A DNA stretch of 64,000 bases from Sulfuracidifex tepidarius (GCF_008326425.1 NZ_AP018929.1:1874875-1938874), one strand, 5' to 3'. Shown: positions 47,558-57,832, counted from the first letter of the stretch. The notes: generated by a model not told the origin, from the sequence alone. Numbers and translations: made by a program.

Positions 47558-47682
47558 GAAGAGGGAGTATATAAAAAGAAATAAAAAACGCTTGCTCATG
47601 ATTCTAGAAGGTTTCTCTCTATTCACGTGGTTTCGCTTCAGTAACGTCAAGGTTTAATGTCTCTGAGAAGAATGGTTATCTC

Positions 47683-48546
47683 ATGGACAGAAAGATAGAA
47701 TATCTCATACAAGGTAGACATACCATGGACGGGGCCGGAGTGAAGTTATACCGAGTATTCGGAGGGCCCAATACGGTGGAGTTGACAGACCCTTTCCTCC
47801 TTCTCGACTTCTTCGGCTCTGATAGGAAGTCTGACTACATTAACGGTTTCCCATGGCACCCTCACAGGGGGATTGAGACCGTAACGTACCAGATAGAGGG
47901 TTCAACGGAGCATGAAGACAGTGAAGGAAACAAGGGGATAATACATCATGGAGACCTTCAATGGATGACTGCGGGGAGCGGGATATTCCACCAGGAGATG
48001 CCCCGTCCTGAAGGGAAGAGCGAGAGGGTGATGGGCTTTCAACTTTGGATAAACTTACCTGCCTCCGAAAAGATGACATATCCTGTTTATAGGGACGTGA
48101 AAAAGAGAGAATCGGAGGAAAAGGACCACTGGGGGAAATTCAGGGTAATAGCAGGTGAATTCATGGGTATCCTTGGCCCAGTGAGGGCAGGGAGGAAGGT
48201 GGATCCTCTTTACGTAGACATGGAGATAGAGCCGGAAAACGAGGTGGTCTTCAACCCGGGGAGTCAAAGAAACGTTCTCGCTTACGTTATGAAAGGGAAA
48301 GTGAGAATAGGAGACAGCCCAGAATTGGAGGAGGGACAGCTGGCCGTAATGAGTCAAGGAGACTTGTTAAAGGTCTCGTCCGGAGAGGGCGGAGCTAGAG
48401 TCCTCGTCCTAGGAGGGAAACCCCTGAAGGAGCCAGTAGCCTGGTATGGGCCTATAGTGATGAACACGGACGAAGAAATTCATCAAGCATTGAAGGAACT
48501 CAGAGATGGAACATTCGTGAAGGAGAAGAGACCTAGAGTGGAATGA
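47683..48546 (+). CDS. Pirin-family protein (bicupin)
   Basis: A 287-residue protein. The N-terminal cupin has PHRGIETVTY (about 60) and HHGDLQWMTAGSGIFHQE (about 87-104), which hold the metal His and Glu. The second cupin (from about 175) is degenerate. Pirins bind iron and several have quercetin dioxygenase activity. Divergent from rnhA with 125 bases between. Complete. Confidence 0.9.
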   Translation: MDRKIEYLIQGRHTMDGAGVKLYRVFGGPNTVELTDPFLLLDFFGSDRKSDYINGFPWHPHRGIETVTYQIEGSTEHEDSEGNKGIIHHGDLQWMTAGSGIFHQEMPRPEGKSERVMGFQLWINLPASEKMTYPVYRDVKKRESEEKDHWGKFRVIAGEFMGILGPVRAGRKVDPLYVDMEIEPENEVVFNPGSQRNVLAYVMKGKVRIGDSPELEEGQLAVMSQGDLLKVSSGEGGARVLVLGGKPLKEPVAWYGPIVMNTDEEIHQALKELRDGTFVKEKRPRVE

Positions 48547-48615
48547 CCTCGAGAAGGGAGTTTTCCCTTTTCCCCTTATCTTGTAAATTGCAGCAGACTT
48601 ATGTACATACTTATA

Positions 48616-48797
48616 GAGCAGTTTACAGGAATTCCTTCGATTTAAATATTTTCATTTTTTAGTGTTACGAAATAAATTTTATCCATTTTACACTGAGGAG
48701 ATCTTCGAACCTATAGCTAATTATTTAACTTCTGTCATATCAATACTAAATTTTTTTTAATGTCTCGTAACTCTGCAAGGTTTTCCGATCAAAGCTA
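48616..48797 (+). repeat. MITE-like element, copy B
   Basis: About 182 bp in the same orientation as copy A: AGCAGTTTACAGGAATTCCT at the left, GGTTTTCCGATCAAAGCTA at the right. Its last 14 bases are also the start of a 106-bp direct repeat (48784-48889). Confidence 0.75.
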
Positions 48798-48889
48798 AAC
48801 GCATACAGTGAACCGTAGAGGCTTAGGATTGTATTCCGTCTTTTGCATTAATATGAGCTAAAAATGTTGAATTTTTTGTTTTCTATTAC
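48784..48889 (+). repeat. 106-bp direct repeat, unit 1
   Basis: Identical to 51719-51824 (constant offset 2935) as far as I can read. It begins in the right tip of MITE copy B and continues into unrelated DNA. The second unit ends exactly at the stop codon of the MFS exporter gene. Confidence 0.88.
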
Positions 48890-49042
48890 CTTCACTAAAA
48901 GGACTAGTCGAGAGTCGCTCTTATTCGATAGGAGAGTGTAAGGCGTGGTCTGTGCGTATTAGTAACTATATACCAAAAACTCCTAAACACGTAGACTCTG
49001 CAATTTTGTCTACTCAAGATGAGTTAATCCTAATCGAATTAA

Positions 49043-49297
49043 GTGAGGACACAGAACGTAGAGAAGTTAGCTAAAGAATTGTTAGAAAAACTTCAGGGGA
49101 CTTTCTTCGTCCTAACCGATTTAAATATTATTCCTAAAGTTAATAAAATAACATATACTGTAGTAGTTGGTAACAAAAGCACGGTAAGCGAAGTACAGAA
49201 GAGGCTTAATAATGCTGTAACTAACACGTACCCACTAATGATAAGGAGAAACCTCGGCACCGCTTTTCAGATGGGGGAACCTTCAACTAACCATTAA
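49043..49297 (+). CDS. Small protein of accessory region
   Basis: 84 residues from a GTG. Basic with a Lys/Leu-rich first helix (VEKLAKELLEKLQG) and a beta-like middle (ITYTVVVGNKSTV). It could be a true small gene or a remnant of a larger one inside the scarred segment between the two 106-bp repeats. Family not recognised. Confidence 0.35.
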   Translation: MRTQNVEKLAKELLEKLQGTFFVLTDLNIIPKVNKITYTVVVGNKSTVSEVQKRLNNAVTNTYPLMIRRNLGTAFQMGEPSTNH

Positions 49298-49591
49298 AGT
49301 TGAACCGTGTGTAGACAAGTAGTAAACGCTGTTAGAGCATATTAACGAAATAAATACTTTTAATTTGCTAATACTAAACGCGGTTGTGAAACACAAAGGC
49401 TCGCTAATATGACCCCTATTAAAAATCTTCCTAATATTTGCAAGTATCTTCCTCCTTCTATGGCTTCTCGGGCAAATTATGTTATCGGTAAGTTAAATAG
49501 CTTATCAGCAAGGCTTACGAGGCTGTGCTTACATCTATATAATTCGTACGTGGGAGAAGTGATACTAAGAACACTCTATCGTAAACAGACT

Positions 49592-50366
49592 CTAACCATT
49601 ACTCCAAATGTCCTCAATTCCAACGTTTAAGTTCTGGGACAAGAACTTCACAAACTCGTCCTCCTTAACCCAGCTTGGGACAGAGGGAAAATACGTTACG
49701 TCTGAATCCCTAGATAAGTAATAGTATATTTCAGATAATCCTTCATCTATTACAGAACTCTTGACACCTGCAGATAAAGGCCTAGAAATCGGGAAAGACT
49801 TAAACCACTGTATTGGTAACCCGGCACTGGAAAGCCCGTTATAAACCCATCCTTAATCTCAGTAGCGGGAATAATGAGGTACTCTGCGTTAGTAGTCCTA
49901 ACTATATTCTCCTGCGTTTGCATGCCCAACGCTAGTGAAATTATGCTAGTCCTTACCAGAGGAATTAGGTAAGATAACCATTGTAAATAAAGGGATATAC
50001 CGGTACCGGAGTTCTTCTTCATGAAAGCATGAGTCATGGTAAATGCAGTGTACTCACATTAGGACTCGTCTTCCTGTGTATAATTAAAACCACCTTTAGA
50101 AGTCCTCAAATCCTCTATGACGTGGTGTGTGAACCCGTGGAGGAATATTAGAGAAAAGTAGAGGTGACCTATTACGTCGTTATTGTACATAGACTTAAGT
50201 GCGTTTATATCCTTTCTATTTCGTCCTTTACTAGGTAAATCCCCCACTTTTCCCTGTCAAGTGAGTAAGATATATAGTAGGCTATAAGTATTCTACTACC
50301 GCTACCGTTGCCTGCCTCTTTCTTATACTCAACTATGCCTTTGTCTTTTTCGTATGAGCTCTCCCA
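49592..50366 (-). pseudogene. Broken gene of unknown family
   Basis: On the minus strand four pieces of coding character follow one another in different frames: WESSYEKDKG...DEIERI (to about 50220), NALKSMYNND...YTQEDES (to 50059), MTHAFMKKN...YLQVSRVL (to 49750) and SVIDEGLSEI...IEDIWSNG (to 49592). Joined, they give about 255 residues of one alpha/beta protein with at least two frameshifts and one stop. I do not recognise the family. It lies within the segment that also holds a VirB4-like pseudogene, so it probably came with the same element. Confidence 0.5.
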
Positions 50367-50542
50367 AACTCACTTGCCCTCACCCTTTTTAAGGGGTGGA
50401 ACCCACTTACTCCCTGGAGAAAAGCTTAGCGTCATAACAACTTATAGTTAAGAGAAATTATTAGTTTTTAGGAATATTCAAGAGTGAATAACGATCAAGG
50501 TTTTTTCTTAGAGTAGTTTGACAAACACCTTCGCAATAACGA

Positions 50543-51070
50543 TTAACTAAGATTTTCTTTAAGCTCCCTTTCAGCAATTTTATAATGCTCCTCAATTTCC
50601 TCACCCCAATAATCCCTGAAGAGGTCCTTTACGACTCTCATTATCTCCTTAGAAAGGTAAAGAATATCCCTTATTGCCTCACTCCTATCAGCATAATCAC
50701 TTGCCCCCTTATAAAGCCCGTTATAAGAATATCTATGCAACTCCAATGCAGTAGAAGTGAGGTGGTTTACCTTGTATCCAAGTTCATCAAGTCTCTGAGA
50801 GATTCCCTTCAGCCCGGTTGTAGGGGCAAGGAAGCCAGTCTTATAATACCACTCTTTTTCCTTCTCATCCCTAGGCATCTTATCAAGGTTTATAACTGTT
50901 AATGCACTTATAAAAGCCTTCCAGGATAGGAAGACCTTGTTTGCGGAATTCCTACTGAAACCCTCTTTAAGTAATTTTAACCCTAACGTCAACTCATCTA
51001 AACTTTCAATTATCCTTATTTTAACGTAAGCGCCCTTGTGCTTCTCGATGGTAGGTATTTTGGATTCCAT
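50543..51070 (-). CDS. PaREP1-family HEPN-like protein
   Basis: A 175-residue helical protein. The segment LGLKLLKEGFSRNSANKVFLSWK (about residues 30-52, key pattern EGFSRNSANKVF-W) is the PaREP1 mark; YKTGFLAPTTGL follows. These proteins occur in many copies in crenarchaea, often near mobile DNA, and are related to HEPN domains. It may be an orphan toxin-like protein or part of the integrated element. Complete length. Confidence 0.75.
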   Translation of the reverse strand: MESKIPTIEKHKGAYVKIRIIESLDELTLGLKLLKEGFSRNSANKVFLSWKAFISALTVINLDKMPRDEKEKEWYYKTGFLAPTTGLKGISQRLDELGYKVNHLTSTALELHRYSYNGLYKGASDYADRSEAIRDILYLSKEIMRVVKDLFRDYWGEEIEEHYKIAERELKENLS

Positions 51071-51191
51071 ATTTAATCATTAAACTAACTAGGTAAAAAG
51101 AAATATAGAAGTACGTTAATGACCCTCATACAACGGCAGTGCTTTTAGCAGATTTGGCACTTCATATGTGCCCAGGCTTTTCCCATAAAAG

Positions 51192-51680
51192 CTATAAGAA
51201 TACCGTTGCACTCTGTTCAAGTATCGTCATCCCCGCCTCACTTGTGGTGACATCATAGGGCCTCTGTGTGATGAACAATAGTCCTTGTATTATATTTCCT
51301 GGCCCTTCTGGCTAGATTTTCCAACAATGACATTGTGATTGGGTATTTGACGAATAACCACGCTTCGTCGATGAATACATATCCTTTCTCTCTATCACCG
51401 AAACCCTCCTTCTGTTAGATTAGGGTTAATAAAGTTGTAACAATCGCTTTAAGCCTAGTCGCTCCAGACCCGCTTATTTCCTTCAGTCCGAATATGATAT
51501 TTTCTACTCTTTCTGGCGGTGTACCGTCATAGATGTATTTATCTGGAGGTGCTTCTACTGTCTTTAGATAATTGTATAATTTAGTGTCATTTTTTATATT
51601 TTCTAGAAATTTAAAAATCAAATAGGAATCTGCATAGTCAGAGACGTATGCCCTGAGTCTATTCCTTAATGCAATATTAT
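51192..51680 (-). pseudogene. Decayed VirB4/TraE-like conjugation ATPase
   Basis: In successive frames on the minus strand: LPDNIALRNRLRAYVSD...TTLLTLI (ends 51415), then GDREKGYVFIDEAWLF with a Walker B box and ENLARRARKYNT, then RPYDVTTSEAGMTILE ending near 51192. The order Walker B, ARRARKYN and RPYDV-T-SEAG matches the C-terminal half of VirB4-type ATPases of archaeal conjugative plasmids. At least two frameshifts and no N-terminal half (no Walker A). One end touches a MITE-like tip (TAGCTTTTATGGGAAAAGCC), the other a 39-bp copy of MFS gene DNA. Confidence 0.7.
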
Positions 51681-51719
51681 CTGGAAGAACGAGGCCAGGA
51701 TAGAGAACGACAGAGTTCT
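51681..51719 (-). repeat. 39-bp copy of an internal piece of the MFS exporter gene
   Basis: Matches 52457-52495 with one mismatch, same orientation. It joins the VirB4-like pseudogene to the 106-bp repeat and must be a rearrangement scar. Confidence 0.75.
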
Positions 51720-51824
51720 CCGATCAAAGCTAAACGCATACAGTGAACCGTAGAGGCTTAGGATTGTATTCCGTCTTTTGCATTAATATGAGCTAAAAAT
51801 GTTGAATTTTTTGTTTTCTATTAC
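51719..51824 (+). repeat. 106-bp direct repeat, unit 2
   Basis: Second unit of 48784-48889. It starts with a MITE right tip although no MITE body precedes it, and ends at the MFS stop codon. Confidence 0.88.
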
Positions 51825-53260
51825 TATTTCTGACTATATGTTTGAACCTTTTCTCTTTTACTCTCCCTCACTTCCTTACCTCTAAGCGCTGACAACACGA
51901 GTGCCACTGAGAGTATCCCCGCGGAAACCAACAAGTCTGTCCTTACCCCCGTCATGAAGGCAGACGAAACGCCTCCAAGCAGGTTGGCGGTACCCAGGAA
52001 CACCTCAAACGCAACTTGTCTTGGAACTGCTATCGAAGCTACAGCTATGGTCATTACATAACTCGAGAGCGTCCCCATGTTAGCCAACGTCCTCAAAAGC
52101 CCACTAACTCCGCCGTAATCTCCCACGGAAGCGTTAGCCATGACGGAACTGTTGTTTGCAGGGTAGAACATGGAAGACCCTATACCTCCCAGCACTGACG
52201 CTGCGATTACAGTGTAGTAGGAGGACGAAGGCGTTAAAGTGAAGTAAACTCCGACAGCACTCATCATCATCAGTATCCCCAACGTGGCAGGGACCCTCCC
52301 TCCTACCCTGTCGGAAAGTATACCCATGAATGGGCCGAGCGAGCTAGCAATTACGTACCCTGGAATGAGGAGCAATGACGAGTCTAACGGACTGAGTCCC
52401 CTTATTCCTTGAAGGTACATTATCACTATGAACACTACCGCTAAGTAACCCATGCTCTGGAAGAACGAGGCCAAGATAGAGAACGACAGAGTTCTGTTCT
52501 TGAAAGCCTTCATGTTAACGATAGGGAAAGAGATCTTTCTTTCCTGGTTCAGAGTCATGGCTAGAACTACGATTCCTGCCCCCACGGTCAGGAGATCCAG
52601 CAGGTTCACTCCTAGGGCAGCTATCTCAGACCCAGATAGGCTGACCATGACTAAGCCTATTCCCAGCCCGAGAGTGCCTATAACGTCAAGGGGTTTCTTC
52701 TCCTTCTTTCCTTCGTAGTTGATGTACTTCAATCCTAAGGTGAACGCTACAGCACCTATGGGGAGGTTTATGAAGAAGATGTACCTCCACCCTACCAAGG
52801 TAGTGAGCACTCCTCCTATTACTATCCCGAGCGTTGCCCCCACGTTCCACCCGATAGAGGTGAAGCCGTAAGCCTTCCCCCTCCTGTTAGGGGAGAACAT
52901 GTCAGCTATTATCGCGCCTGAGTTAGCTTGGATCATGGAAGCTCCTACAGCTTGGAGGACTCTCGATCCTATGAGGAAGAAGATAGACGGGGACATACCG
53001 CAAAGTAGTGAGCCTACAGTGAATAGAAGGAAACCGGTGTTGTATATCCTGGCCCTACCTATGCTGTCCCCTAACCTCCCTAACTGTGTCGTCATAACTG
53101 CTATGACTAGGAGGTAAGAAAGTATGGTCCATATGGTGAGCGTGAGTGTGGTATGCAAGTCCTGTGTTATTGTAGGCAAGGCGAGTATTACCACAGTAGA
53201 GTCCACAGCAGACATCATAGTGCCCAGAACTAAGACTAGAAGTATCAGTCTCTCTCTCAT
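51824..53260 (-). CDS. MFS multidrug exporter (EmrB/QacA, DHA2 type)
   Basis: A 478-residue carrier with fourteen helices. Motif A is [14 protein letters not shown] (about 61) and motif C is [18 protein letters not shown] (about 133); [15 protein letters not shown] at the start is the DHA2 motif D1. It exports drugs or organic acids by proton antiport. Its 3' flank is the duplicated 106-bp segment. Complete. Confidence 0.88.
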   Translation of the reverse strand: MRERLILLVLVLGTMMSAVDSTVVILALPTITQDLHTTLTLTIWTILSYLLVIAVMTTQLGRLGDSIGRARIYNTGFLLFTVGSLLCGMSPSIFFLIGSRVLQAVGASMIQANSGAIIADMFSPNRRGKAYGFTSIGWNVGATLGIVIGGVLTTLVGWRYIFFINLPIGAVAFTLGLKYINYEGKKEKKPLDVIGTLGLGIGLVMVSLSGSEIAALGVNLLDLLTVGAGIVVLAMTLNQERKISFPIVNMKAFKNRTLSFSILASFFQSMGYLAVVFIVIMYLQGIRGLSPLDSSLLLIPGYVIASSLGPFMGILSDRVGGRVPATLGILMMMSAVGVYFTLTPSSSYYTVIAASVLGGIGSSMFYPANNSSVMANASVGDYGGVSGLLRTLANMGTLSSYVMTIAVASIAVPRQVAFEVFLGTANLLGGVSSAFMTGVRTDLLVSAGILSVALVLSALRGKEVRESKREKVQTYSQK

Positions 53261-53374
53261 AATGAATAATTAGGAACCTAAATTTTTAAAGTTTATTATT
53301 ATTCAAGAGAAATAAAATAAAAACATGGTTTGTGGCGAATAAGGGAGAGAGGTTCACAGGGAGCTTCAAATCCT

Positions 53375-53833
53375 TCAACTTCTTGGCTTAGATTTGTCGT
53401 CTCTTATTGCCTTAAGTGCCTCCTCCGGGTGCCTAGCAGGGTTTATTTGCGAATTGTAAACGTGGATTACCTTTCCTTCAGGCGATATCACGAAAGTGAC
53501 CCTAGAGGGAGCTATGAACCCCTTTGCGCCGTAAAGTTCCCTTATCTTCCCGTCGTCGCTGACCAGGATGAAAGGCAATGAGAGCTTTTCCCTGAACCCC
53601 TTGTGAGATGAAGGTGGATCCGAGCTCACCCCTATTACAACAGCCCCTTCCTTCTCCAGTTCATCGTGTCTGTCCTTGAATGAGATGGCTTCCCTTGTAC
53701 ACCCCGGTGTGTTGTCCTTAGGATAGAAATAGAGCACAACATACCTTCCCCTGAACTGAGAAAGTGAGATCTCCCTGCCGTCATCGGTGGGAGCCGTGAA
53801 GTCTGGAGCAATGTCTCCTACGTTGACTTTCAT
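53375..53833 (-). CDS. bcp: Peroxiredoxin, Bcp/PrxQ type
   Basis: 152 residues from MKVNVGD (the Met four residues upstream is less likely). YPKDNTPGCTREAISF holds the peroxidatic Cys; no second Cys follows at +5, so it is the 1-Cys-like or intermolecular type. RVTFVISPEGKV is the conserved end segment. It removes H2O2 and organic peroxides, which matters beside active respiratory chains. Convergent position to nothing; single gene. Confidence 0.9.
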   Translation of the reverse strand: MKVNVGDIAPDFTAPTDDGREISLSQFRGRYVVLYFYPKDNTPGCTREAISFKDRHDELEKEGAVVIGVSSDPPSSHKGFREKLSLPFILVSDDGKIRELYGAKGFIAPSRVTFVISPEGKVIHVYNSQINPARHPEEALKAIRDDKSKPRS

Positions 53834-53949
53834 AATAAATTGCATTGATACGTTATTAAAAATACTTGTTCAAATAATCTGGGCGGCTTGGCTTTCTCAC
53901 TTATGGGACAAAAAGAGAAAAAACTCTTCTCTTTTCCTCCCCCATCTAA

Positions 53950-55797
53950 TTAAGGTCTTACCTGCTTCATGATCTTCCTGAACATGAAGACAACTACAAG
54001 TGCTGGGATTAAGGTTGATAGGAATATAACAGGGTAGAATGTTTCAAAATTGAAACCGCTGTTTGAACTGTCGCTTTCTAACGATCGAATTGAAGTATTT
54101 AATAACGACAATGGTCTCATGCATAAACTGTCGTTGTAGAGGAATATAGCGTAATCTCCCGAGAATCCAAGAGGAGGCATTGAAGCCTTGAACACTCTCA
54201 TGTCCTGCAAATCCACCACGGTATAGTTTCCCTTATCACACAGAATCAACACGTTTAAATCTTGATTGATGTATACCCGGGTGAATGAAGCCCTCACTAG
54301 CGGTCTCTCAAATGTGAACACTCCGTCGCTGTTCAATATAAGAGGTTCCTCGTTATCTACGATAATCCCTTCGTGTACCTTTCCGTCCACAAAGAACTTA
54401 TAGGATGATAAGGCTGACGAAGTCAAGTTTGCCTGATCGTAAATGTAATTATTTGAGGAGCCCCGTAGCTGGTAAATACAGATCGGAGGTAGAGGCAAAA
54501 TAATAGAGCCATTCTGTCTACCAGCAGGAAGATAACTACTTGAAGGATTATACGCAGATGAAGAGGACTCTAGGCAAATAGGTTCATCGAATGTAATATG
54601 CCCAACAAACGTGAGAAAACTTATATATAATTGATGATTATAAAATATTACATTGTATAAATCATTTCCAATAAAAAATGGTAGTCCTGGAAGTGGGTTA
54701 TGTTTAAAAATAGGTGTTAAGTTCAAGTTCTCTGTTACAGTCTCGTTCATGTAGGACCATTGAATCCAAGAGGAATTATAAGCTACAAGTCCGTTATCAA
54801 GGAAACATACCGTTTTATTATAAAAAGTGTAAATTTTTGTAAGATTCTCTTTCACTACATTGAATATCAAAACTCTTGTTTCTTCACCTACCTGCTCCTT
54901 TAAGTAGAGTAGCCCTTTTTCGAATCCGAGCCAACTAAAGACTGTCTGATTGTTTTCAGCTGTCTGCTCTCCTAAATCTAATATCGGCTCTCCTAAACCG
55001 GCTAAACTTATTAAAGTAGACGGAGGACTCAAGGAAATGTTGTAGTCATTGATCTGGTCTGAAGTCACATTGAAGACGTTTATTCCAATTCCATATACTT
55101 TTAGATAAGGGTTAAAATTTACAGAATTAAATTGATTTATAATATTACATTTAATAGAACTATTATCTGTAATTAAATTAAATTCAATAATTAAATCCTT
55201 CCATGCATAGACGGGTAAGTTGTACATGAATAAGTTGGTAGAGTTAGAGAGGAAGGTGAAGCTTCTTGGAGAAATTATATAATTTTCACATATGTGTCCT
55301 CCCTTAAGTACTACTGCATGGACTAACGGAAATTCGTCCAGTTCAGAGACGTTTATCGTTCCAGAAACTCCCCTTCCCTCTTCATAAACTACTTTTAATT
55401 CATGTAAAAATTTCTCAACAGTGTTAGGATATGAGTATTGAAAAAACGGTAAAGCGGACGATATGAAAGTGTCATAATAAAGTATGTAGTTTCCGTTGTA
55501 AAGACATAAGAAAGGTTGAAGAGAGAGATGGAAGTGAGGTAGATACCTTGAAATATTTCTGTCGTGTTCCACCGTTGAATTTATTGAAAGATGACAGAGA
55601 GGGATATAGTCTTGTTTAGTCCCGTTTATTAAAACGATTCCGATAGAATAATTTGAGACAAGGAAGGTATAGCCTATTGCGTCGTGCGCATTTATGATTA
55701 TGACAGAAGAAGGTTCCGACGCTGAAACCTTGATGACAGGGATAATACTAATAACCATGAGAATTAAAATTAGCAGGACTTTATTAGAATTAATCAC
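53950..55797 (-). CDS. Large anchored surface protein of unknown function
   Basis: 615 residues: signal peptide (about 1-26), a long extracellular part with many N-x-S/T sites and scattered beta strands, and a C-terminal helix (about 588-608) with a basic end (FRKIMKQVRP). The repeated pattern of short GLxxYN or LYNxxL strands recalls beta-propeller proteins, but no motif is firm. Lower GC than its neighbours, especially at 54600-55200. No family recognised. Confidence 0.65.
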   Translation of the reverse strand: MINSNKVLLILILMVISIIPVIKVSASEPSSVIIINAHDAIGYTFLVSNYSIGIVLINGTKQDYIPLCHLSINSTVEHDRNISRYLPHFHLSLQPFLCLYNGNYILYYDTFISSALPFFQYSYPNTVEKFLHELKVVYEEGRGVSGTINVSELDEFPLVHAVVLKGGHICENYIISPRSFTFLSNSTNLFMYNLPVYAWKDLIIEFNLITDNSSIKCNIINQFNSVNFNPYLKVYGIGINVFNVTSDQINDYNISLSPPSTLISLAGLGEPILDLGEQTAENNQTVFSWLGFEKGLLYLKEQVGEETRVLIFNVVKENLTKIYTFYNKTVCFLDNGLVAYNSSWIQWSYMNETVTENLNLTPIFKHNPLPGLPFFIGNDLYNVIFYNHQLYISFLTFVGHITFDEPICLESSSSAYNPSSSYLPAGRQNGSIILPLPPICIYQLRGSSNNYIYDQANLTSSALSSYKFFVDGKVHEGIIVDNEEPLILNSDGVFTFERPLVRASFTRVYINQDLNVLILCDKGNYTVVDLQDMRVFKASMPPLGFSGDYAIFLYNDSLCMRPLSLLNTSIRSLESDSSNSGFNFETFYPVIFLSTLIPALVVVFMFRKIMKQVRP

Positions 55798-56534
55798 AGT
55801 AATTAAGATTAAAATGACTCTTATTTAAAAACTATCCAACGTTTTCATGATGTGTAATGGTTATCCATTTACAAGAATGAGGGCTAAATGTAAAGGAAAG
55901 TTTAGCCATTTACAGTAGACCAGAAACCACTTAATCAAAATATAACGATTGATGAAGTCCTCATATGAAGGCATCAATGTATCTTAAAAAAGCAGAAATT
56001 AACGTGAAATAAGGTGATTCTAACCGGCAGGGATAAGTTAGTTATCTCTTTGATAATTTTCGCTAGAAATGAAAAACCTTAAACGGATTTAGAGGAATTA
56101 CGGATGAATCAGGAGAAGTGAATCCTTACTAGACATATAATGAGCTGTCAAGGGGTAAACTCAACAGCGTCCTCATCGTGTTCTCTTATGTAAATCTTCG
56201 AGAATTAGATCTCTATTGAGAGATGATGAGAGCGAGAATAGTAGGGGAGAAAGACGAGGGAAGTTCCTTGTCTTTGGTTTTCATGTTCATGTGGTTATGA
56301 GAATGACCTTAACGTAATCTCAGTCCTAAACGTGGTCTCTGACTCTATCTATCCCGCATGAGATATATTCCTGAATCGATAAGGGATCCCTCTCCATGAA
56401 CCGTGAGGAGAAAGTCACATCTCTGCTTTTCAGTCTAGAAACTTATCGAATGATATATCTCATCTTCAATCTCGATGTTAGCATAATGATGTATTACCAT
56501 CCTCTTTATAAGACGACGTGCGTTAAAATACAAT
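55798..56534. other. Gene-free stretch
   Basis: Over 700 bases without a convincing frame or a repeat shared with the rest of the window. Only the promoter of the next gene is expected at its right end. Confidence 0.4.
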
Positions 56535-57671
56535 GTGCAGAATAAAATAACCATCACCTCTGACTTCAATACGTTTTACTCTATCTCTCCACTGCCTTCT
56601 AGGCTCAACCTCCTAAAGAAATCTAAACATCCTCCTTACGGCATTAGGAAAGTAGAGGCATCTCTGCTGAAGAAAGGTTTCGCGGTTAGCGTGAGTCCTC
56701 CAGGGAAGATTGAGGGAGACTTCGTAGGGGTTTACGTAAACGACCCGTTTGGAATGACCCCTGTATCTAAGGCAGTTCAAGAGGTATTCGGCGAGCCTCC
56801 GTCTCAGGTGATGTCCTTCTCCGAATTCTCGACGTGGATTTCAGGAGAGAAGGAGAGAAGAGGAAACCTGAGGGTCATAGCAGGAGGGCCGGGGGCATGG
56901 GAGGTTTTAATGAAAGAAGTCCCTTGGATAGACACGGTAGTCTTGGGAGGTGTAGAGACCTTGTCTTTTGAAGACATATTCCACGGTCCGAAGGTAGTCG
57001 AGACCAAGGAGATGTCTTTCGTGCCTATAATCTCACCTTCTTCTAACGCCGAGGTAGAAGTTACGAGAAAGGGAACCAAGGTCCCACTCCAAGTCATAAG
57101 GGAGGAGATTAAAGTTCAATCCCGATTTCACCGTTACGTGAACCTCATAACCGAGGATATCTTAACCTGGGGAGATGACCTGAGGGATCTACTTAGGGTC
57201 GCAAAAACTGCAGGTAAGGTAAAGTTCTCTCAGATCTCTCCCAGCCACTTCTCAGAGGAATACGTTTCCGTGATAAAGGACGAGTTAGGCCTGAACCAGA
57301 CTAACTGGATCTCACCCGTTTTATCGTCAGGAGGATGTGTCATAGATAGGGCTCCAGACGTAGTTAGGACGCTTAACGACAATTTCATCTATCCAACCAT
57401 GTTCGTGAAGGAAGAAGCGGCTGGGGAAGCATCCCGATATAAAGCTATCGTCATACCAATCCCTTCATCAGAGAGGTATTTTGAGGTGCTTTATAACGTC
57501 TGGAGGAATGAGAAGTCCCTCCTTAAGTTACCCTTCTCTAATTTAATTGAAACTGTACTTTACAAGGCGAAAGAAACGAATGGCGAATATCTCAGAAAAT
57601 TGAAAGTCAAGGGCTTACTAGGAGCGTTCAACCTTGTACGGCTGTTACTGGAAACGTATTTGTTCTCATGA
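56535..57671 (+). CDS. Radical-SAM-like protein without the cluster cysteines
   Basis: A 378-residue protein from GTG 56535. The N-terminal half (PYGIRKVEASLLKKGF, VGVYVNDPFGMTPVS, VIAGGPGAWEV, VVLGGVETLS) matches the cobalamin-binding-like domain of a family of archaeal radical SAM proteins. In those, C-x3-C-x2-C follows; here the corresponding region (VIREEIKVQSRFHRYVN) has no Cys, and the only clear one in the remainder is in SGGCVID. The barrel-like remainder (EDILTWGDDL, FSQISPSHFSEEY) is kept and open, so it is not a recent pseudogene. It may have a non-catalytic or new role. Confidence 0.6.
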   Translation: MQNKITITSDFNTFYSISPLPSRLNLLKKSKHPPYGIRKVEASLLKKGFAVSVSPPGKIEGDFVGVYVNDPFGMTPVSKAVQEVFGEPPSQVMSFSEFSTWISGEKERRGNLRVIAGGPGAWEVLMKEVPWIDTVVLGGVETLSFEDIFHGPKVVETKEMSFVPIISPSSNAEVEVTRKGTKVPLQVIREEIKVQSRFHRYVNLITEDILTWGDDLRDLLRVAKTAGKVKFSQISPSHFSEEYVSVIKDELGLNQTNWISPVLSSGGCVIDRAPDVVRTLNDNFIYPTMFVKEEAAGEASRYKAIVIPIPSSERYFEVLYNVWRNEKSLLKLPFSNLIETVLYKAKETNGEYLRKLKVKGLLGAFNLVRLLLETYLFS

Positions 57672-57832
57672 GATGTGCCTGCTAGAGCAACAAGACGAAA
57701 TAGGCGTGTAGTATCAGATACTTAAACAGTTACCTGAATTTCAGGCCCGCTGCAAGGAGTCACCGCAGTAACCTTGGACATCAAAAAATAATTGCTTGGA
57801 ACAAAATTAAAAGGATAAAAAGACATCCTTAA

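Noticed and set aside
49409-49630. 73-codon plus-strand frame
   Set aside because: Overlaps the end of the broken minus-strand gene, weak composition, no ribosome site or promoter that I can see.
56221-56300. GATGATGA box as start of a C/D sRNA
   Set aside because: No CTGA box within a fitting distance.
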